A stretch of 64,000 nucleotides of DNA from Streptomyces spinoverrucosus (GCF_006539505.1 NZ_BJND01000005.1:1-64000), one strand, 5' to 3'. Shown: positions 8,594-17,667, counted from the first letter of the stretch. A program made the numbers and translations. Notes: generated from the sequence alone by a model not told the origin.

Positions 8594-8962
8594 ATGCAGA
8601 GCAAGTTCCTCGTCGGCCTGGTCGGCGGCGCGACCGCCGTGGTCGCCCTCGGCGCAGTCGGCACCTACATCCTGGCCGGCACGGAGTCGACCACCCGGCT
8701 CGACGACGCCAGCACGGTGTCGGTGGACGGCCACAAGGCCCTTTCCGGCCGGATCATCGCGGGCCGCGCCGAGAGCAAGTTCCACCCGCTGCCCTGGGTC
8801 GGCACCAAGGTCACCGACGTGACCTGCCCGACCGGCCTGAAGGCCGTGGCCGGCGCCACCCTCACGTGCACGGGCAGGACGGGCGACGGCAAGGACGTCT
8901 CGATACCCGTCAGCGTGGTCAAGGCCGACGGGGACTCCGTCACCTGGAAGTTCCAGCGCTGA
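8594..8962 (+). CDS. DUF4333 exported or membrane-anchored protein
   Basis: A 122-residue protein with one N-terminal hydrophobic helix (residues about 5-28) followed by an extracytoplasmic DUF4333-like domain: DVTCPTGLKAVAGATLTCTG, a cysteine pair flanking a conserved loop, then VSIPVSVVKADGDSVTW. Actinobacterial DUF4333 proteins are small secreted or anchored domains of unknown role. It starts 150 bp from the divergent kinase gene and ends 19 bp before the ABC ATPase gene, so it is probably the first gene of the transporter operon. A role as extracytoplasmic sensor or accessory is inference. Confidence 0.8.
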   Translation: MQSKFLVGLVGGATAVVALGAVGTYILAGTESTTRLDDASTVSVDGHKALSGRIIAGRAESKFHPLPWVGTKVTDVTCPTGLKAVAGATLTCTGRTGDGKDVSIPVSVVKADGDSVTWKFQR

Positions 8963-8981
8963 GAAGGGGCCGCGACACACC

Positions 8982-9665
8982 ATGAGCATCGTCCTGGCCG
9001 GTTACGGCCTCACCAAGAAGTACGGCTCCACCACCGCGCTGGCCGGTGTGGACATCGAGGTCGGCGAGCGCGACTCGCTGGCGATCATGGGGCCGTCGGG
9101 CTCCGGCAAGTCGACCCTGCTGCACACCCTGGCCGGGATCATCCGCCCCGACGGCGGACAGGTCCTGCTGGGCGGCGAGCGCATCGACAGACTCGGCGAG
9201 AACCGCCTCAGCGCGCTGCGCCGGAGCCGCTTCGGGTTCGTATTCCAGTCCGGCCAGCTGCTGCCCGAGCTGCCCGCCGAGGAAAACGTCGCCCTGCCGC
9301 TGATGCTGGAAGGCGTCCCGCGCAAGCAGGCTGTCGAGCGGGCGCGGCGCTGGTTCGCGCCGCTGGGGCTCGACGGCCTGGAGCGGCGCCGCCCCGGCCA
9401 GCTGTCGGGCGGGCAGGCCCAGCGGGTGGCCATCGCCCGGGCGCTGGTCGTCGCCCCGGACGTGGTGTTCGCCGACGAGCCGACCGGCGCCCTGGACCAG
9501 GCCACGAGCCACGAGGTGATCCGGCTGCTGACCTCGGTGACGCGCGAGCAGGGCGCCGCCCTGGTGATGGTCACTCACGACGCCGACATGGCCGCCCACT
9601 GCGACCGAATACTCCAGGTCAGCGACGGCCGGATCGGCACCTACGACCAGTTCACCGTCGCCTGA
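8982..9665 (+). CDS. ABC transporter ATP-binding protein (MacB/LolD type)
   Basis: A 227-residue ATPase. Walker A is GPSGSGKS at 37-44, the signature is LSGGQAQRVAIARAL, Walker B is VVFADEPTGALD, and the H-loop is VTHDADMAAHC. Length and sequence fit the MacB/LolD/FtsE subfamily that works with FtsX-domain permeases, matching the permease 214 bp downstream. These pairs usually handle antimicrobial peptides or lipoproteins rather than classic import. Confidence 0.93.
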   Translation: MSIVLAGYGLTKKYGSTTALAGVDIEVGERDSLAIMGPSGSGKSTLLHTLAGIIRPDGGQVLLGGERIDRLGENRLSALRRSRFGFVFQSGQLLPELPAEENVALPLMLEGVPRKQAVERARRWFAPLGLDGLERRRPGQLSGGQAQRVAIARALVVAPDVVFADEPTGALDQATSHEVIRLLTSVTREQGAALVMVTHDADMAAHCDRILQVSDGRIGTYDQFTVA

Positions 9666-9879
9666 CCCGCCTTTCACCGGCGAGAAGCCCCCTGTCCGAG
9701 GCGCACTCGGAGACTCCGGCTGAGCCATCGTCCGCCTGGATGCCCCCTGACGACGGTCGTCCTGGAAGACCCTCCGCCGGTAACCCCGGTGACTCGCCTT
9801 CCGCCCGGAAGGCCGCCGACCCACCGTCCACCCGACAGACCCCTGTCCCGCCCTCCGCCCGGAAGAACCCGGAGACCCC

Positions 9880-11868
9880 ATGCGCTCCCCCGTCCTCCCC
9901 CTGACCTGGCACCTCGCCCGGTCCTCCGGCCGTCGTGGCCTGCAGAGCCAATTGCTCGCGGCCGGGGCCGCCGCCGTCGGCGCGCTCGTCCTGCTGATGC
10001 TGCTCGCCGCGTACCTCGGCTCCGGCGTCCGCGCCGACCGCACCGCCTGGCGCACCCCGGAACCCGACCGGCACGGCACGGCCGTACAGGCACTCGCCAC
10101 CACATTCGTCCGCCACGAACCGGTCACCGTCGTCTCGCTGGCCCAACTGCCCGACCGCCGGCCCACCCCGGCCCCGCCGGGACTGTCCGCCTTCCCCCGG
10201 CAGGGCGAGGTGTACGTCTCCCCCGCGCTGGCCGAGCTGCTGCGGAAACTGCCCGCGAACCAACTGGCCGACCGGCTCCCGAAAGTGGCGTCGTACGGCA
10301 CGATTGACGCCGCCGGTCTCGCCTCGCCGGACGAACTGGTCGCCGTGGTCGGGCGGGCGCCGACCGATCCCGCCGTCTCCGAGGCGGCCGACGGGAGCGG
10401 GCTGTGGGACGACGGACTGACGGCACGGGCGGTGGTGTCCGGGTTCTCCGGCGGGAAGCCCAGCGTGTTCACCCGCAGTGACCAGCAAATGGTGCTCCTC
10501 GGCGTGGGGCTGCTGGTCGTCCCCGTCATCGTGCTCGCCTCGGCGGCCGGGCGGCTGGGGGCAGCCCGGCGCGAGCAGCGGCTCGCCGCGCTGCGGCTGG
10601 CCGGGGCGACGCCGCGGCAGATCCTCGCGATGACCGCCGCCGAGTCGGCGGCGGTCGGTGCGGCCGGTGCCGCGGTGGGAGCGCTGGCGTACTGCGCGCT
10701 GCTGCCCGCGCTGGCCCGGATCCCGTACGGCATCGGCACCTGGTACACCGGAGAGCTGTGGGTGGGGCTGCCCTGGCTGCTGGCCGTGGTGGCGGGAGTG
10801 GCCGCGCTGATCGCGGTGAGCGCGGTGTCGACACTGCGTCAGGTGGCCTCCGCCCCGCTCGGCGTGGCCCAGCAGGCCAACCCGCGCCGCACGCGGCTGA
10901 TCCGACTGCTGCTCTTCGTAGGGATCCTGGTCTACATCCGCCAGTCGGCGAGCGGCGGCGACCTGAAGACAGGGCAGTTGGTCGCTCTTGTCATGCTGTT
11001 CTACGGCGCCTTCTGGTTGTTCGGGCCGTGGGTGGTGGACCGGTTGGGCCGGATCGCGGGCCGCTTCGCCCGCCGCCCGGCGACCCTGCTGGCCGCCCGC
11101 CGGCTCAGCGACGACCCGCGTGGCGCCTGGCGCACAGTCAGCGGTCTGGTGCTCGCGGGCTTCGTGGCCGGTTTCTTCACGGTCGGCCATCTGGCCCTCG
11201 GCGGCATCGACTTCGGGGACCGGGTGGCCGTGCCCACGGCGAACGGCGCGACGGCCGTCACCGAGGCTCGCACACTGCTGCGGGAGGCCGGGATCACGGC
11301 GACGGTGAGCGCGGGCGAGGACGATTTCCTGCTGGCCGGCAACGACGGGGTGACAGTCGCCGTCCCCGGCGGAGTCGAGAAGATCGACGCCGCTCTCACC
11401 GCCCTGCAACCTCTCGCCGGTGGCCGGCTTCCCTACGGCGCGGACTACGGCAGCGCACCGGACCGGGTGGCCGGCGACCTGCTGTCCGACATCGGCACCG
11501 CCACGCTGGCCGTCAGCTTCCTCGTGGCCACCGCCTCCGCAGGTCTCACCGCAGCCGCGAACGTCCTCGACCGACGTCGGGTGTACGGGCTGCTGCGGCT
11601 GTCCGGCACCCCTCTGAAGGTGCTGGACCGCGCCAGGGTCCGGGAGACTGCCCTCCCCCTCCTCGTCCTCGCGGGCGGCACGACGTCGACGGGCGTGTAC
11701 GCCGCGTACCAACTGAACAAGGCAGCGGAGAGCACGATCAGCACGTCGGGCGCGATACAGCTGGCGGCCTGCCTGGCAGTGGGCACGCTGGCCATGTTCG
11801 TGGCGATCGCCGGGAGCCGACCGCTGCTGCGGACGGTGACGGGGGATCCGGCACGGTCGGCGGAGTGA
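9880..11868 (+). CDS. FtsX-like ABC transporter permease
   Basis: A 662-residue permease with about ten hydrophobic helices. The FtsX pattern is a first helix near residue 30, a large extracytoplasmic domain (about 50-190), helix blocks around 200-310 and 330-400, and a second soluble region before the terminal helices (about 540-650). The segment AARREQRLAALRLAGATPRQI is the cytoplasmic coupling region typical of the family. It is partner to the upstream ATPase; the two-component genes on either side suggest a peptide-antibiotic detoxification or envelope-stress module. The 214-bp gap before it holds only CCGCCCGGAAG-like repeats. Confidence 0.9.
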   Translation: MRSPVLPLTWHLARSSGRRGLQSQLLAAGAAAVGALVLLMLLAAYLGSGVRADRTAWRTPEPDRHGTAVQALATTFVRHEPVTVVSLAQLPDRRPTPAPPGLSAFPRQGEVYVSPALAELLRKLPANQLADRLPKVASYGTIDAAGLASPDELVAVVGRAPTDPAVSEAADGSGLWDDGLTARAVVSGFSGGKPSVFTRSDQQMVLLGVGLLVVPVIVLASAAGRLGAARREQRLAALRLAGATPRQILAMTAAESAAVGAAGAAVGALAYCALLPALARIPYGIGTWYTGELWVGLPWLLAVVAGVAALIAVSAVSTLRQVASAPLGVAQQANPRRTRLIRLLLFVGILVYIRQSASGGDLKTGQLVALVMLFYGAFWLFGPWVVDRLGRIAGRFARRPATLLAARRLSDDPRGAWRTVSGLVLAGFVAGFFTVGHLALGGIDFGDRVAVPTANGATAVTEARTLLREAGITATVSAGEDDFLLAGNDGVTVAVPGGVEKIDAALTALQPLAGGRLPYGADYGSAPDRVAGDLLSDIGTATLAVSFLVATASAGLTAAANVLDRRRVYGLLRLSGTPLKVLDRARVRETALPLLVLAGGTTSTGVYAAYQLNKAAESTISTSGAIQLAACLAVGTLAMFVAIAGSRPLLRTVTGDPARSAE

Positions 11869-11871
11869 AGG

Positions 11872-12025
11872 GGCGGCAGTGAGGGCGGACGGCGGAGCGA
11901 AGGGGAGGCGGCAGTGAGGCGAACAGCCGAGCAGAGGGAGAAGGCAGTGGCGGCGGACAGCCGAGCAAGGGCGGTTGGCGGACCCAGGATGGCGGCAGTG
12001 AGGCGGACCGCCGAGCGAAGCGAGA
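11872..12025. repeat. Imperfect 35-48-bp repeats between permease and regulator genes
   Basis: Four imperfect copies of a GGCGGCAGTGAGGCGGAC plus GCCGAGCGAAG pattern begin near 11872, 11907, 11943 and 11991. Copy three lacks part of the first half. Purine-rich, no convincing protein coding. Confidence 0.6.
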
Positions 12026-12105
12026 GACGACGATCACGGCGGACCCTCGACCGGGGCCGTCGACAGGCGGCCCGCCGTTTACCGCGGGTGAGGCATCATC
12101 GACCC

Positions 12106-12804
12106 ATGACCACCTCCGCCCCGCCCAGCAAACCCATCCGGGTGCTGATCGCCGACGACCAGGACATGGTCCGTACCGGCTTCCGGTTCTTCCTCGACGC
12201 GCAGCCCGACATCACCGTGGTCGCCGAAGCCGCCGACGGGGAGGAGGCCGTCGCGCTGGCGCGGCGGGAGCGGCCCGATGTGTGTCTGCTGGACATCCGG
12301 ATGCCGAAGCTGGACGGGCTGGAGGCCACGCGGCTGCTCGCGGGGCCGGGGGTCGCGGATCCGTTGCGGGTGGTCGTGGTGACGACGTTCGACCTCGACG
12401 AGTACGTGTACGGGGCGCTGCGCGGCGGTGCCTGCGGGTTCCTGCTCAAGGACTCCGGGCCGACCCTTCTCGCGGAGGCCGTCCGGGCCGCCGCGGCCGG
12501 TGACTCCCTGGTCTCCCCCTCGGTCACCGTCCGCCTGCTCAAGCACGTCACCGCCACCGCCCAGCAGCAGCCGGAGCCCCCGCGCCCCGCGCCCCTGCCG
12601 GAACCGCTCACCGAGCGCGAGCTCGACGTCGTCCGCCTGGTCGCCCTGGGCCGTACGAACGCCGAGATCGCCGCCGAGCTCTATGTCTCGCTCTCCACGG
12701 TCAAGACGCACCTGTCCAGCGTCCAGCTCAAGCTGGCCGCCCGGAACCGAGTGGAGATCGCGGCGTGGGCCTGGCAGAACGGGTACGCGCAGACACGTTC
12801 GTGA
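12106..12804 (+). CDS. NarL/LuxR-family response regulator
   Basis: A 232-residue response regulator. The receiver domain has the acidic pair ADDQD (16-20) and phospho-acceptor Asp63 in LLDIRMPKLDG, with Lys in LKDSG closing the site. The C-terminal LuxR HTH is LTERELDVVRLVALGRTNAEIAAELYVSLSTVKTHLSSV. It starts at ATG 12106. Most likely paired with the histidine kinase at 7277-8443 and controlling the ABC transporter between them; the GC-rich repeats upstream may hold its promoter. Confidence 0.92.
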   Translation: MTTSAPPSKPIRVLIADDQDMVRTGFRFFLDAQPDITVVAEAADGEEAVALARRERPDVCLLDIRMPKLDGLEATRLLAGPGVADPLRVVVVTTFDLDEYVYGALRGGACGFLLKDSGPTLLAEAVRAAAAGDSLVSPSVTVRLLKHVTATAQQQPEPPRPAPLPEPLTERELDVVRLVALGRTNAEIAAELYVSLSTVKTHLSSVQLKLAARNRVEIAAWAWQNGYAQTRS

Positions 12805-12948
12805 GAGCCATCCATATGGGTGATCATGAGCACCGGCCCTCGGCCGGTACGCTGTGGCAGCTGCGGCAATCCCCCCACCTCACCCGCACCCGTGGTGAGT
12901 TGCGGCCTGCGGCGCCGAAACGTCACACACCATGAGGATGAATCACAG

Positions 12949-14229
12949 GTGCTCATAGCGGGCCGGTACCAGCTGCAGGATCCGATCGGGCGGGGCGCGA
13001 TGGGAGAGGTCTGGCGGGCGTACGACGAGACGCTCGGCAGACCGGTCGCCGTCAAGCTGCTGCTGCCCCAGGACTCCGACCCGACGGCCGCGTCACGCTT
13101 CCGGCTGGAGGCGCAGACCGCCGGGCGGCTGCATCACCCGTACGTGGTGGGCGTGCTGGACTTCGGTGCGCAGGAGGACCGGCTGTTCCTGGTGATGGAG
13201 CTGGTCGACGGCGACAGCCTGGCCCGTGTGCTCGCCGAAGCGGGTCCGCAGCCCGCCGAGCGCGTGGCGCGGATCGCCTCGCAGGCGGCCGCCGGGCTGG
13301 CCGCCGCGCACCAGCAGGGCATCGTGCACCGCGACATCAAGCCGGCCAACCTGCTGCTGGACGCCGACGGCACCCTGAAGATCGGCGACTTCGGCATCGC
13401 CCGCTTCCTCGACGACCCGGCCGCCGCGCTCACCGCCACTGGCCAGATCGTCGGCACCAGCCTCTATCTCGCCCCGGAACGCGCGCTGGGTCAGGCCGCG
13501 GGTCCGGCCAGTGACGTGTACTCGCTGGGCTGTGTGCTGTACCAACTCCTCACCGGGCGCCCGCCGTTCCAGGCCGACACCCCGATCGCCATCCTCCACC
13601 AGCATCTCGACGCCACTCCGGTACCGCCCCGGCAGCTCGGCGCCGAACTCCCGCCCGCCTTCGAGAGTTACCTGCTGGGTCTGCTGGCCAAGCAGCCCGA
13701 GCACCGGCCCAGTGCCGCGCAGGTCGCCGACTGGTTCGCGGCCGGCGCCTGGCAGGGCCGCCCCGAGCCGCTGCCCGCCACCGCACCGACGCCCGCCGCG
13801 CCGACGCCCGCGGCCCCGCAGCCGCCCCGGCTCGGGGAGACCGGTCCGGCGACGACGTACATGCTGCCGTCCTCCCCGAGGACCGCGGCCCGGCGCCGCA
13901 GCCGGCCGGGGGCGCGGGACGTGCTCATGCGGCCGCGCGTGGTGGGGACCGCCGCCGCGGTGGCGCTGTTCGTGGCGGCGATGATCGTCGGCATGCTGTG
14001 GTTCTCGCCCGACAACACGGCGGCGGAGGGCTCCAAGGACTCCCCCAGCAGCACTCCCACGGTCGGCAGCACGCCCACCCCGTCTCCGTCCGACGCGTCC
14101 GCCACCCCGGCTGCCGGGACGTCCCCGACCCCCGTGGCCGCGAAGACGAGTGAGAAGGCCAAGGACGAGAAGCGGGAGCGGCGGCGTGACGCGGACGACG
14201 ACGATGACGGGAACGACGGGGACGACTGA
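12949..14229 (+). CDS. Membrane Ser/Thr protein kinase (PknB-like, no PASTA)
   Basis: About 426 residues. The kinase domain begins right after the start (AGRYQLQDPIGRGAMGEVW glycine loop, VAVKLL lysine), with catalytic HRDIKPANLLL, metal-binding DFG in IGDFGIARF, and LAPERA of the P+1 loop. A Pro/Ala-rich juxtamembrane stretch follows, then one helix (VVGTAAAVALFVAAMIVGMLWF). The extracellular tail is Thr/Pro-rich and ends in a run of Asp. There are no PASTA repeats, so the signal is unclear. GTG 12949 gives the usual family start. An open upstream frame to 12826 (with two CxxC-like cysteines) cannot be excluded. Confidence 0.85.
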   Translation: MLIAGRYQLQDPIGRGAMGEVWRAYDETLGRPVAVKLLLPQDSDPTAASRFRLEAQTAGRLHHPYVVGVLDFGAQEDRLFLVMELVDGDSLARVLAEAGPQPAERVARIASQAAAGLAAAHQQGIVHRDIKPANLLLDADGTLKIGDFGIARFLDDPAAALTATGQIVGTSLYLAPERALGQAAGPASDVYSLGCVLYQLLTGRPPFQADTPIAILHQHLDATPVPPRQLGAELPPAFESYLLGLLAKQPEHRPSAAQVADWFAAGAWQGRPEPLPATAPTPAAPTPAAPQPPRLGETGPATTYMLPSSPRTAARRRSRPGARDVLMRPRVVGTAAAVALFVAAMIVGMLWFSPDNTAAEGSKDSPSSTPTVGSTPTPSPSDASATPAAGTSPTPVAAKTSEKAKDEKRERRRDADDDDDGNDGDD

Positions 14230-14267
14230 CTCCTGCCCCTCGGGGGGCTCCAGCCGATCGTGTCGCT

Positions 14268-15203
14268 TCAGCCCCTCGGGATGGACCGCAGGAAGTCGGC
14301 CGAGGGAACGAAGAACCGGGTGCCGGTGACGGCCCGCGAGTAGTCCAGCAGGGGATCGGGCCCCGAGGTCTGGGTGCCGAGGAACATGCGCTCCAGCATG
14401 GTCTCGGTCACCTGGGGATCGCGGGCGTACGCGATGAAGTACGTGCCGAACTCGCCGTGCCCGGGCCTGCCGAACGGCATCGCGGCGCGCAGGATGCGCA
14501 GTTCGGTCCCGTCGGGAGCCGTGATGCTGTTGACGTCCTTGTGTGAACCGGGCGCGTCCAGTTCGACGTTGGTCGCCTTGGTGCGGCCGATGATCTTCTC
14601 CTGGGTCTCGGCCGGCAGCCGCTCCCAGGCGTCCATGTCGTGCAGGTACTTCTGCACGACCGCGTAGGAGCCGCCGCGGAAGCCGGGGTCCTCGTCACCC
14701 ACGAGTGCCGCGTCGACGGCATCGGACCCGACCGGGTTCTCGGTGCCGTCGACGAAGCCGAGGAGGTTGCGCGATTCGTAGTAGGCGAAGGCGTGCACCT
14801 CGTCCTGGACGGTGGCAGCGTCGCGCAGCCCTTTCATGATCTCCGCGGTCAGCGCGATGCACAGGTCGAGCCGGGTCGCGCGGATGTGGAAGAGCAGATC
14901 GCCTGGCGTGGCCACGGCCTGGTGCCGGGCCCCCGTCAGCTCGCGGAACGGGTACAGCGCGGCCGGACGGGGCGCGCCGAACAGCCGGTCCCACGCGTCG
15001 GCCCCCACCCCGGCCACGCAGGACAGACCGCCGTCGGGATACGGAAAGGCGACGGCCCGCTCCCAACCGGCGAGTCCCGCCAGCACGTCCCGCGCCACGG
15101 CCTCCCCGCCCGGATCGACGGTGACCACCAGAAAGACCGCCGCGCTCGGCAACGGGCTCAGCACCGGCTGCGGCCGGCCAGGGGCAGACGGTACCGACGA
15201 CAT
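14268..15203 (-). CDS. DyP-type heme peroxidase
   Basis: A 311-residue dye-decolorizing peroxidase. The family GXXDG motif is GFVDGTENP (about 149-157) with catalytic Asp152. The proximal His is probably in GSHKDVNS (about 221). The distal Arg is in the LRILRAAMPFG segment. There is no Tat or Sec signal, so it is the cytoplasmic type rather than the EfeB type, and it might be loaded into an encapsulin, though none is nearby. ATG 15203 follows GGGGGGAG. A 19-bp palindrome about 200 bp upstream is repeated ahead of the NfeD-flotillin operon. Confidence 0.92.
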   Translation of the reverse strand: MSSVPSAPGRPQPVLSPLPSAAVFLVVTVDPGGEAVARDVLAGLAGWERAVAFPYPDGGLSCVAGVGADAWDRLFGAPRPAALYPFRELTGARHQAVATPGDLLFHIRATRLDLCIALTAEIMKGLRDAATVQDEVHAFAYYESRNLLGFVDGTENPVGSDAVDAALVGDEDPGFRGGSYAVVQKYLHDMDAWERLPAETQEKIIGRTKATNVELDAPGSHKDVNSITAPDGTELRILRAAMPFGRPGHGEFGTYFIAYARDPQVTETMLERMFLGTQTSGPDPLLDYSRAVTGTRFFVPSADFLRSIPRG

Positions 15204-15400
15204 GGCTCCCCCCACTCATCGACGTGCGCCACCGCCAGGTGGCCGATGGGCACTGTGACCCTGCCCATTCGAACACGCCACGACACCGTGGGAGTCCGTT
15301 CGGCACCGTGCGGGGCCCGGCGCCCCCGCCCATCGCGGTGTGCGGCACCGGAGCCCCGCGGCTCCCCACCGGCATGACGGCCTGGCCGAGGGGCAGCCCG

Positions 15401-15419
15401 CATTGCCGTGTTCCGGCAA
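15401..15419. promoter_or_regulatory. Repeated palindrome, copy 1 (upstream of DyP gene)
   Basis: CATTGCCGTGTTCCGGCAA, whose arms TTGCCG and CGGCAA are inverted around TGTTC. An identical 19-mer in the same orientation occurs at 17649-17667. It lies about 200 bp ahead of the DyP start, so it is a candidate operator. Confidence 0.65.
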
Positions 15420-15472
15420 CGATGACGAAGCTCCGGATGCCGCTCCAGGGCCGCCCCGGACCTTCCGAGCGT

Positions 15473-16993
15473 TCAGCCGGTGATCTCCACCTTCCCGTTC
15501 GCCGCCCCCGGCGCCTCAGCCGACGTGTCCCGCCGGGTGATGCCCTTCAGCAGCTCGGCGAGGTCGATGCCCGTGGTGGAGCCGAGGAGTTCGAGGCCCT
15601 GTGCGACGTTGTCGGCGACGGCTCGCGGAATCCGGCCGGCCCCGTCGGTGGAGATCACGGTCATCTTGTCCACCGCGGCGAGCGGTTCGGACGCCTTGGC
15701 GACGACCTGCGGCAGCACCTCGACCAGCATCTGCAGCACGGCCGCGTCGCCGTACCGCCCGAAGGCGTCGGCCTTCTGCCGCATGGCCTCCGCCTCGGCC
15801 GCGCCCTTCGCGCCAATCGCCGCCGCGTCGGCCTCGCCCTCCAGCCGGACCGCCTCCGCGATCGCCGCCCGCCGGGCCCGCTCGGCCTCACCCTGCTTGA
15901 GGCCCTCGATCGCCTCCGCCTCGGCCAGCGCGCTGCGCCGCTGCTTCTCGCCCTCACCGGTGAGCCGGGACCGCTCGGCCTCCGCCTGCGCCGCCGCGAT
16001 ACCGGCCAGCCGCTCGGCCTCGGCCTGCTTGACCCGCGCCACCCGCCTGGCCTCGGCCTCCTGCTCGGCGGCGTACCGCTGGGCGTCGGCGGGCTTGCGC
16101 ACCTCGGTGTCGAGCTGGCGGTCCTTCAGCGCGGCCTGCCGTTCGGCGACCTTCTCCTGCTGGGTGAGGATCTCCTGCTGCCGTGCCGCCTCCGCGAGCG
16201 GTCCGGCGGCATTGGCCTGCGCGGCCGCGGCGTCCGTCTCGGCCTTGATCTCGGCCTGCCGCAGCGCGAACGTCCGCTGGGCGACGGCGATCTCCTCCTC
16301 GGCCTTCAACCGGGCCTGCTCCGCGGCCCGGCGGGCCTCGGCCTCGGCGATGTCGGCCTCCTGCTTGGCGCGGGCCGCCTCGGGACGGCCGAGGTCCTCC
16401 AGGTAGGAGCCCTCGGTGGTGATGTCCTGGATCTGGAAGGCGTCCAGCACCAGTCCCTGCCCGGACAGACTGGCCTCGGCCTCCTCGGCGACCTGCCCGG
16501 CGAAGGCGGCCCGGTCGCGGATGATGTCCTCCACCGACATCCGCCCGACGATGGCCCGCAGGGCGCCGGACAGCACCTCCTGGGTGAAGCCGACGATCCC
16601 GTCCTGCTGCATCAGGAACCGCTGCGCCGCCGCCCGGATCGAGTCCTCGGTGCCGCCCACCTTCACGATGGCGACCCCTTCGAGGTGGGCCTTGATCCCG
16701 CGCAGGGTGACCGCGCCGCGCACCGCCACCGGGATGTGCCGCGAGGACAGGTCGAGCGTGAACCGCTGCTGCACGAACGGCACGACGAACACACCGCCGC
16801 CGACCACGACTTTCTGCCCACTGTTGTCGGTGAACACCCGGCCGGTCTCCGGATCGGTGGCCTGCTTGCCGCGCCGCCCGGTGACGATGAACGCCTCGCT
16901 CGGACCGGCCACCTTGTACCGGCTGACCACCACCAGGGCCAGCAGCACCAGGAGTACGACGACTCCCACCACGGCGATGACGACAGGACTCAT
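15473..16993 (-). CDS. Flotillin (SPFH-domain membrane scaffold)
   Basis: A 506-residue flotillin. An N-terminal membrane helix (about 3-24) is followed by an SPFH/PHB domain (about 30-200, e.g. YKVAGPSEAFIVTGRRG). A long Ala/Glu/Lys/Arg coiled coil (about 210-430) has the EAEA repeats typical of flotillins, and the tail is short. Flotillins organise membrane microdomains with an NfeD partner. The NfeD-like gene lies immediately upstream on the same strand, separated by 74 bp. Confidence 0.93.
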   Translation of the reverse strand: MSPVVIAVVGVVVLLVLLALVVVSRYKVAGPSEAFIVTGRRGKQATDPETGRVFTDNSGQKVVVGGGVFVVPFVQQRFTLDLSSRHIPVAVRGAVTLRGIKAHLEGVAIVKVGGTEDSIRAAAQRFLMQQDGIVGFTQEVLSGALRAIVGRMSVEDIIRDRAAFAGQVAEEAEASLSGQGLVLDAFQIQDITTEGSYLEDLGRPEAARAKQEADIAEAEARRAAEQARLKAEEEIAVAQRTFALRQAEIKAETDAAAAQANAAGPLAEAARQQEILTQQEKVAERQAALKDRQLDTEVRKPADAQRYAAEQEAEARRVARVKQAEAERLAGIAAAQAEAERSRLTGEGEKQRRSALAEAEAIEGLKQGEAERARRAAIAEAVRLEGEADAAAIGAKGAAEAEAMRQKADAFGRYGDAAVLQMLVEVLPQVVAKASEPLAAVDKMTVISTDGAGRIPRAVADNVAQGLELLGSTTGIDLAELLKGITRRDTSAEAPGAANGKVEITG

Positions 16994-17067
16994 GACAATG
17001 CCCCCGATTCAAGAGCTGGGAAATTCAAGGAAGAGCTGGGAGTTGAAGAGAGAGACGGGCTCGGCGG

Positions 17068-17574
17068 TCAGTTCACCGGGCGTACGACGACGGAGGTCGC
17101 GGACGGTGCCGCCTCGACCCACACCTCGGCACCCCTGGCCACCGGCACCGCACAGCGCGCCGCGAACTTCACCGGCTGACCGGCGAGTCGCAGCAGCACC
17201 TCGCCGAAACCATCGGCCGGGATGGCGGTCACGACGCTGCCCGAGGTGCCCACGAGGTCCTCGCCGCGCGGTGTGACAGCGGTCTGATCGCGCATCAGGG
17301 CACGACTGAGGCGGTACGTCAGCCAGGCCGTGCCCACGCCGCAGACGGCACCGCATCCGGTGGCGAGCACCGGGCCGGCCCCCGCCGCGCCCAGGGCGAC
17401 GGCCCCGCCGAAGCCGGTCATCGCCAGGAACCCGGCGACGACCGGCAACGACAGCCACCCGTCGAGGACGCCGTCCAGTGCGCCGTCGAGCGCTCCGTCC
17501 AGCACCCCGTCGAGGACCAGCGCCAGGGCGAGCAGCACGACCCCCGTGATGCCGAGTCCCAGAAACCAGGCCAT
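17068..17574 (-). CDS. NfeD-like membrane protein
   Basis: A 168-residue protein with two or three hydrophobic helices in the first 90 residues, then a small beta-rich domain (about 95-165) with GEDLVGTSGSVVTAIPADGFGEVLL, the OB-fold pattern of NfeD C-termini. NfeD partners stomatin/flotillin proteins, and the next gene downstream is a flotillin. Odd feature: after the first helix, residues LDGVLDGALDGALDGVLDG form a five-fold four-residue repeat. Confidence 0.85.
   Translation of the reverse strand: MAWFLGLGITGVVLLALALVLDGVLDGALDGALDGVLDGWLSLPVVAGFLAMTGFGGAVALGAAGAGPVLATGCGAVCGVGTAWLTYRLSRALMRDQTAVTPRGEDLVGTSGSVVTAIPADGFGEVLLRLAGQPVKFAARCAVPVARGAEVWVEAAPSATSVVVRPVN
17459..17518. repeat. Five 12-bp tandem repeats inside the NfeD-like gene
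   Basis: Five consecutive units of CCGTCSAGNNCN begin at 17459, 17471, 17483, 17495 and 17507, alternating CCGTCGAG and CCGTCCAG. They encode the (L/V)DG(A/V) repeat next to the first membrane helix. In-frame expansion is possible without breaking the gene. Confidence 0.85.
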
Positions 17575-17648
17575 GCGTGCCGTCCCCCTCTCGCCCGTCG
17601 CCGGTCTCCCCCGTTGACGGAATCCTCACACGCGGGGTTGCGGGGTTT

Positions 17649-17667
17649 CATTGCCGTGTTCCGGCAA
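17649..17667. promoter_or_regulatory. Repeated palindrome, copy 2 (upstream of NfeD-flotillin operon)
   Basis: A second identical CATTGCCGTGTTCCGGCAA, 75 bp upstream of the NfeD-like start. The arms TTGCCG/CGGCAA suggest a homodimeric regulator. It lies between the divergent NfeD-flotillin and RavA-like operons and might serve either. Confidence 0.7.

Noticed and set aside
12820..12948. Upstream extension of the Ser/Thr kinase with CxxC-like cysteines
   Set aside because: Open frame but the usual family start fits GTG 12949; recorded as uncertain.
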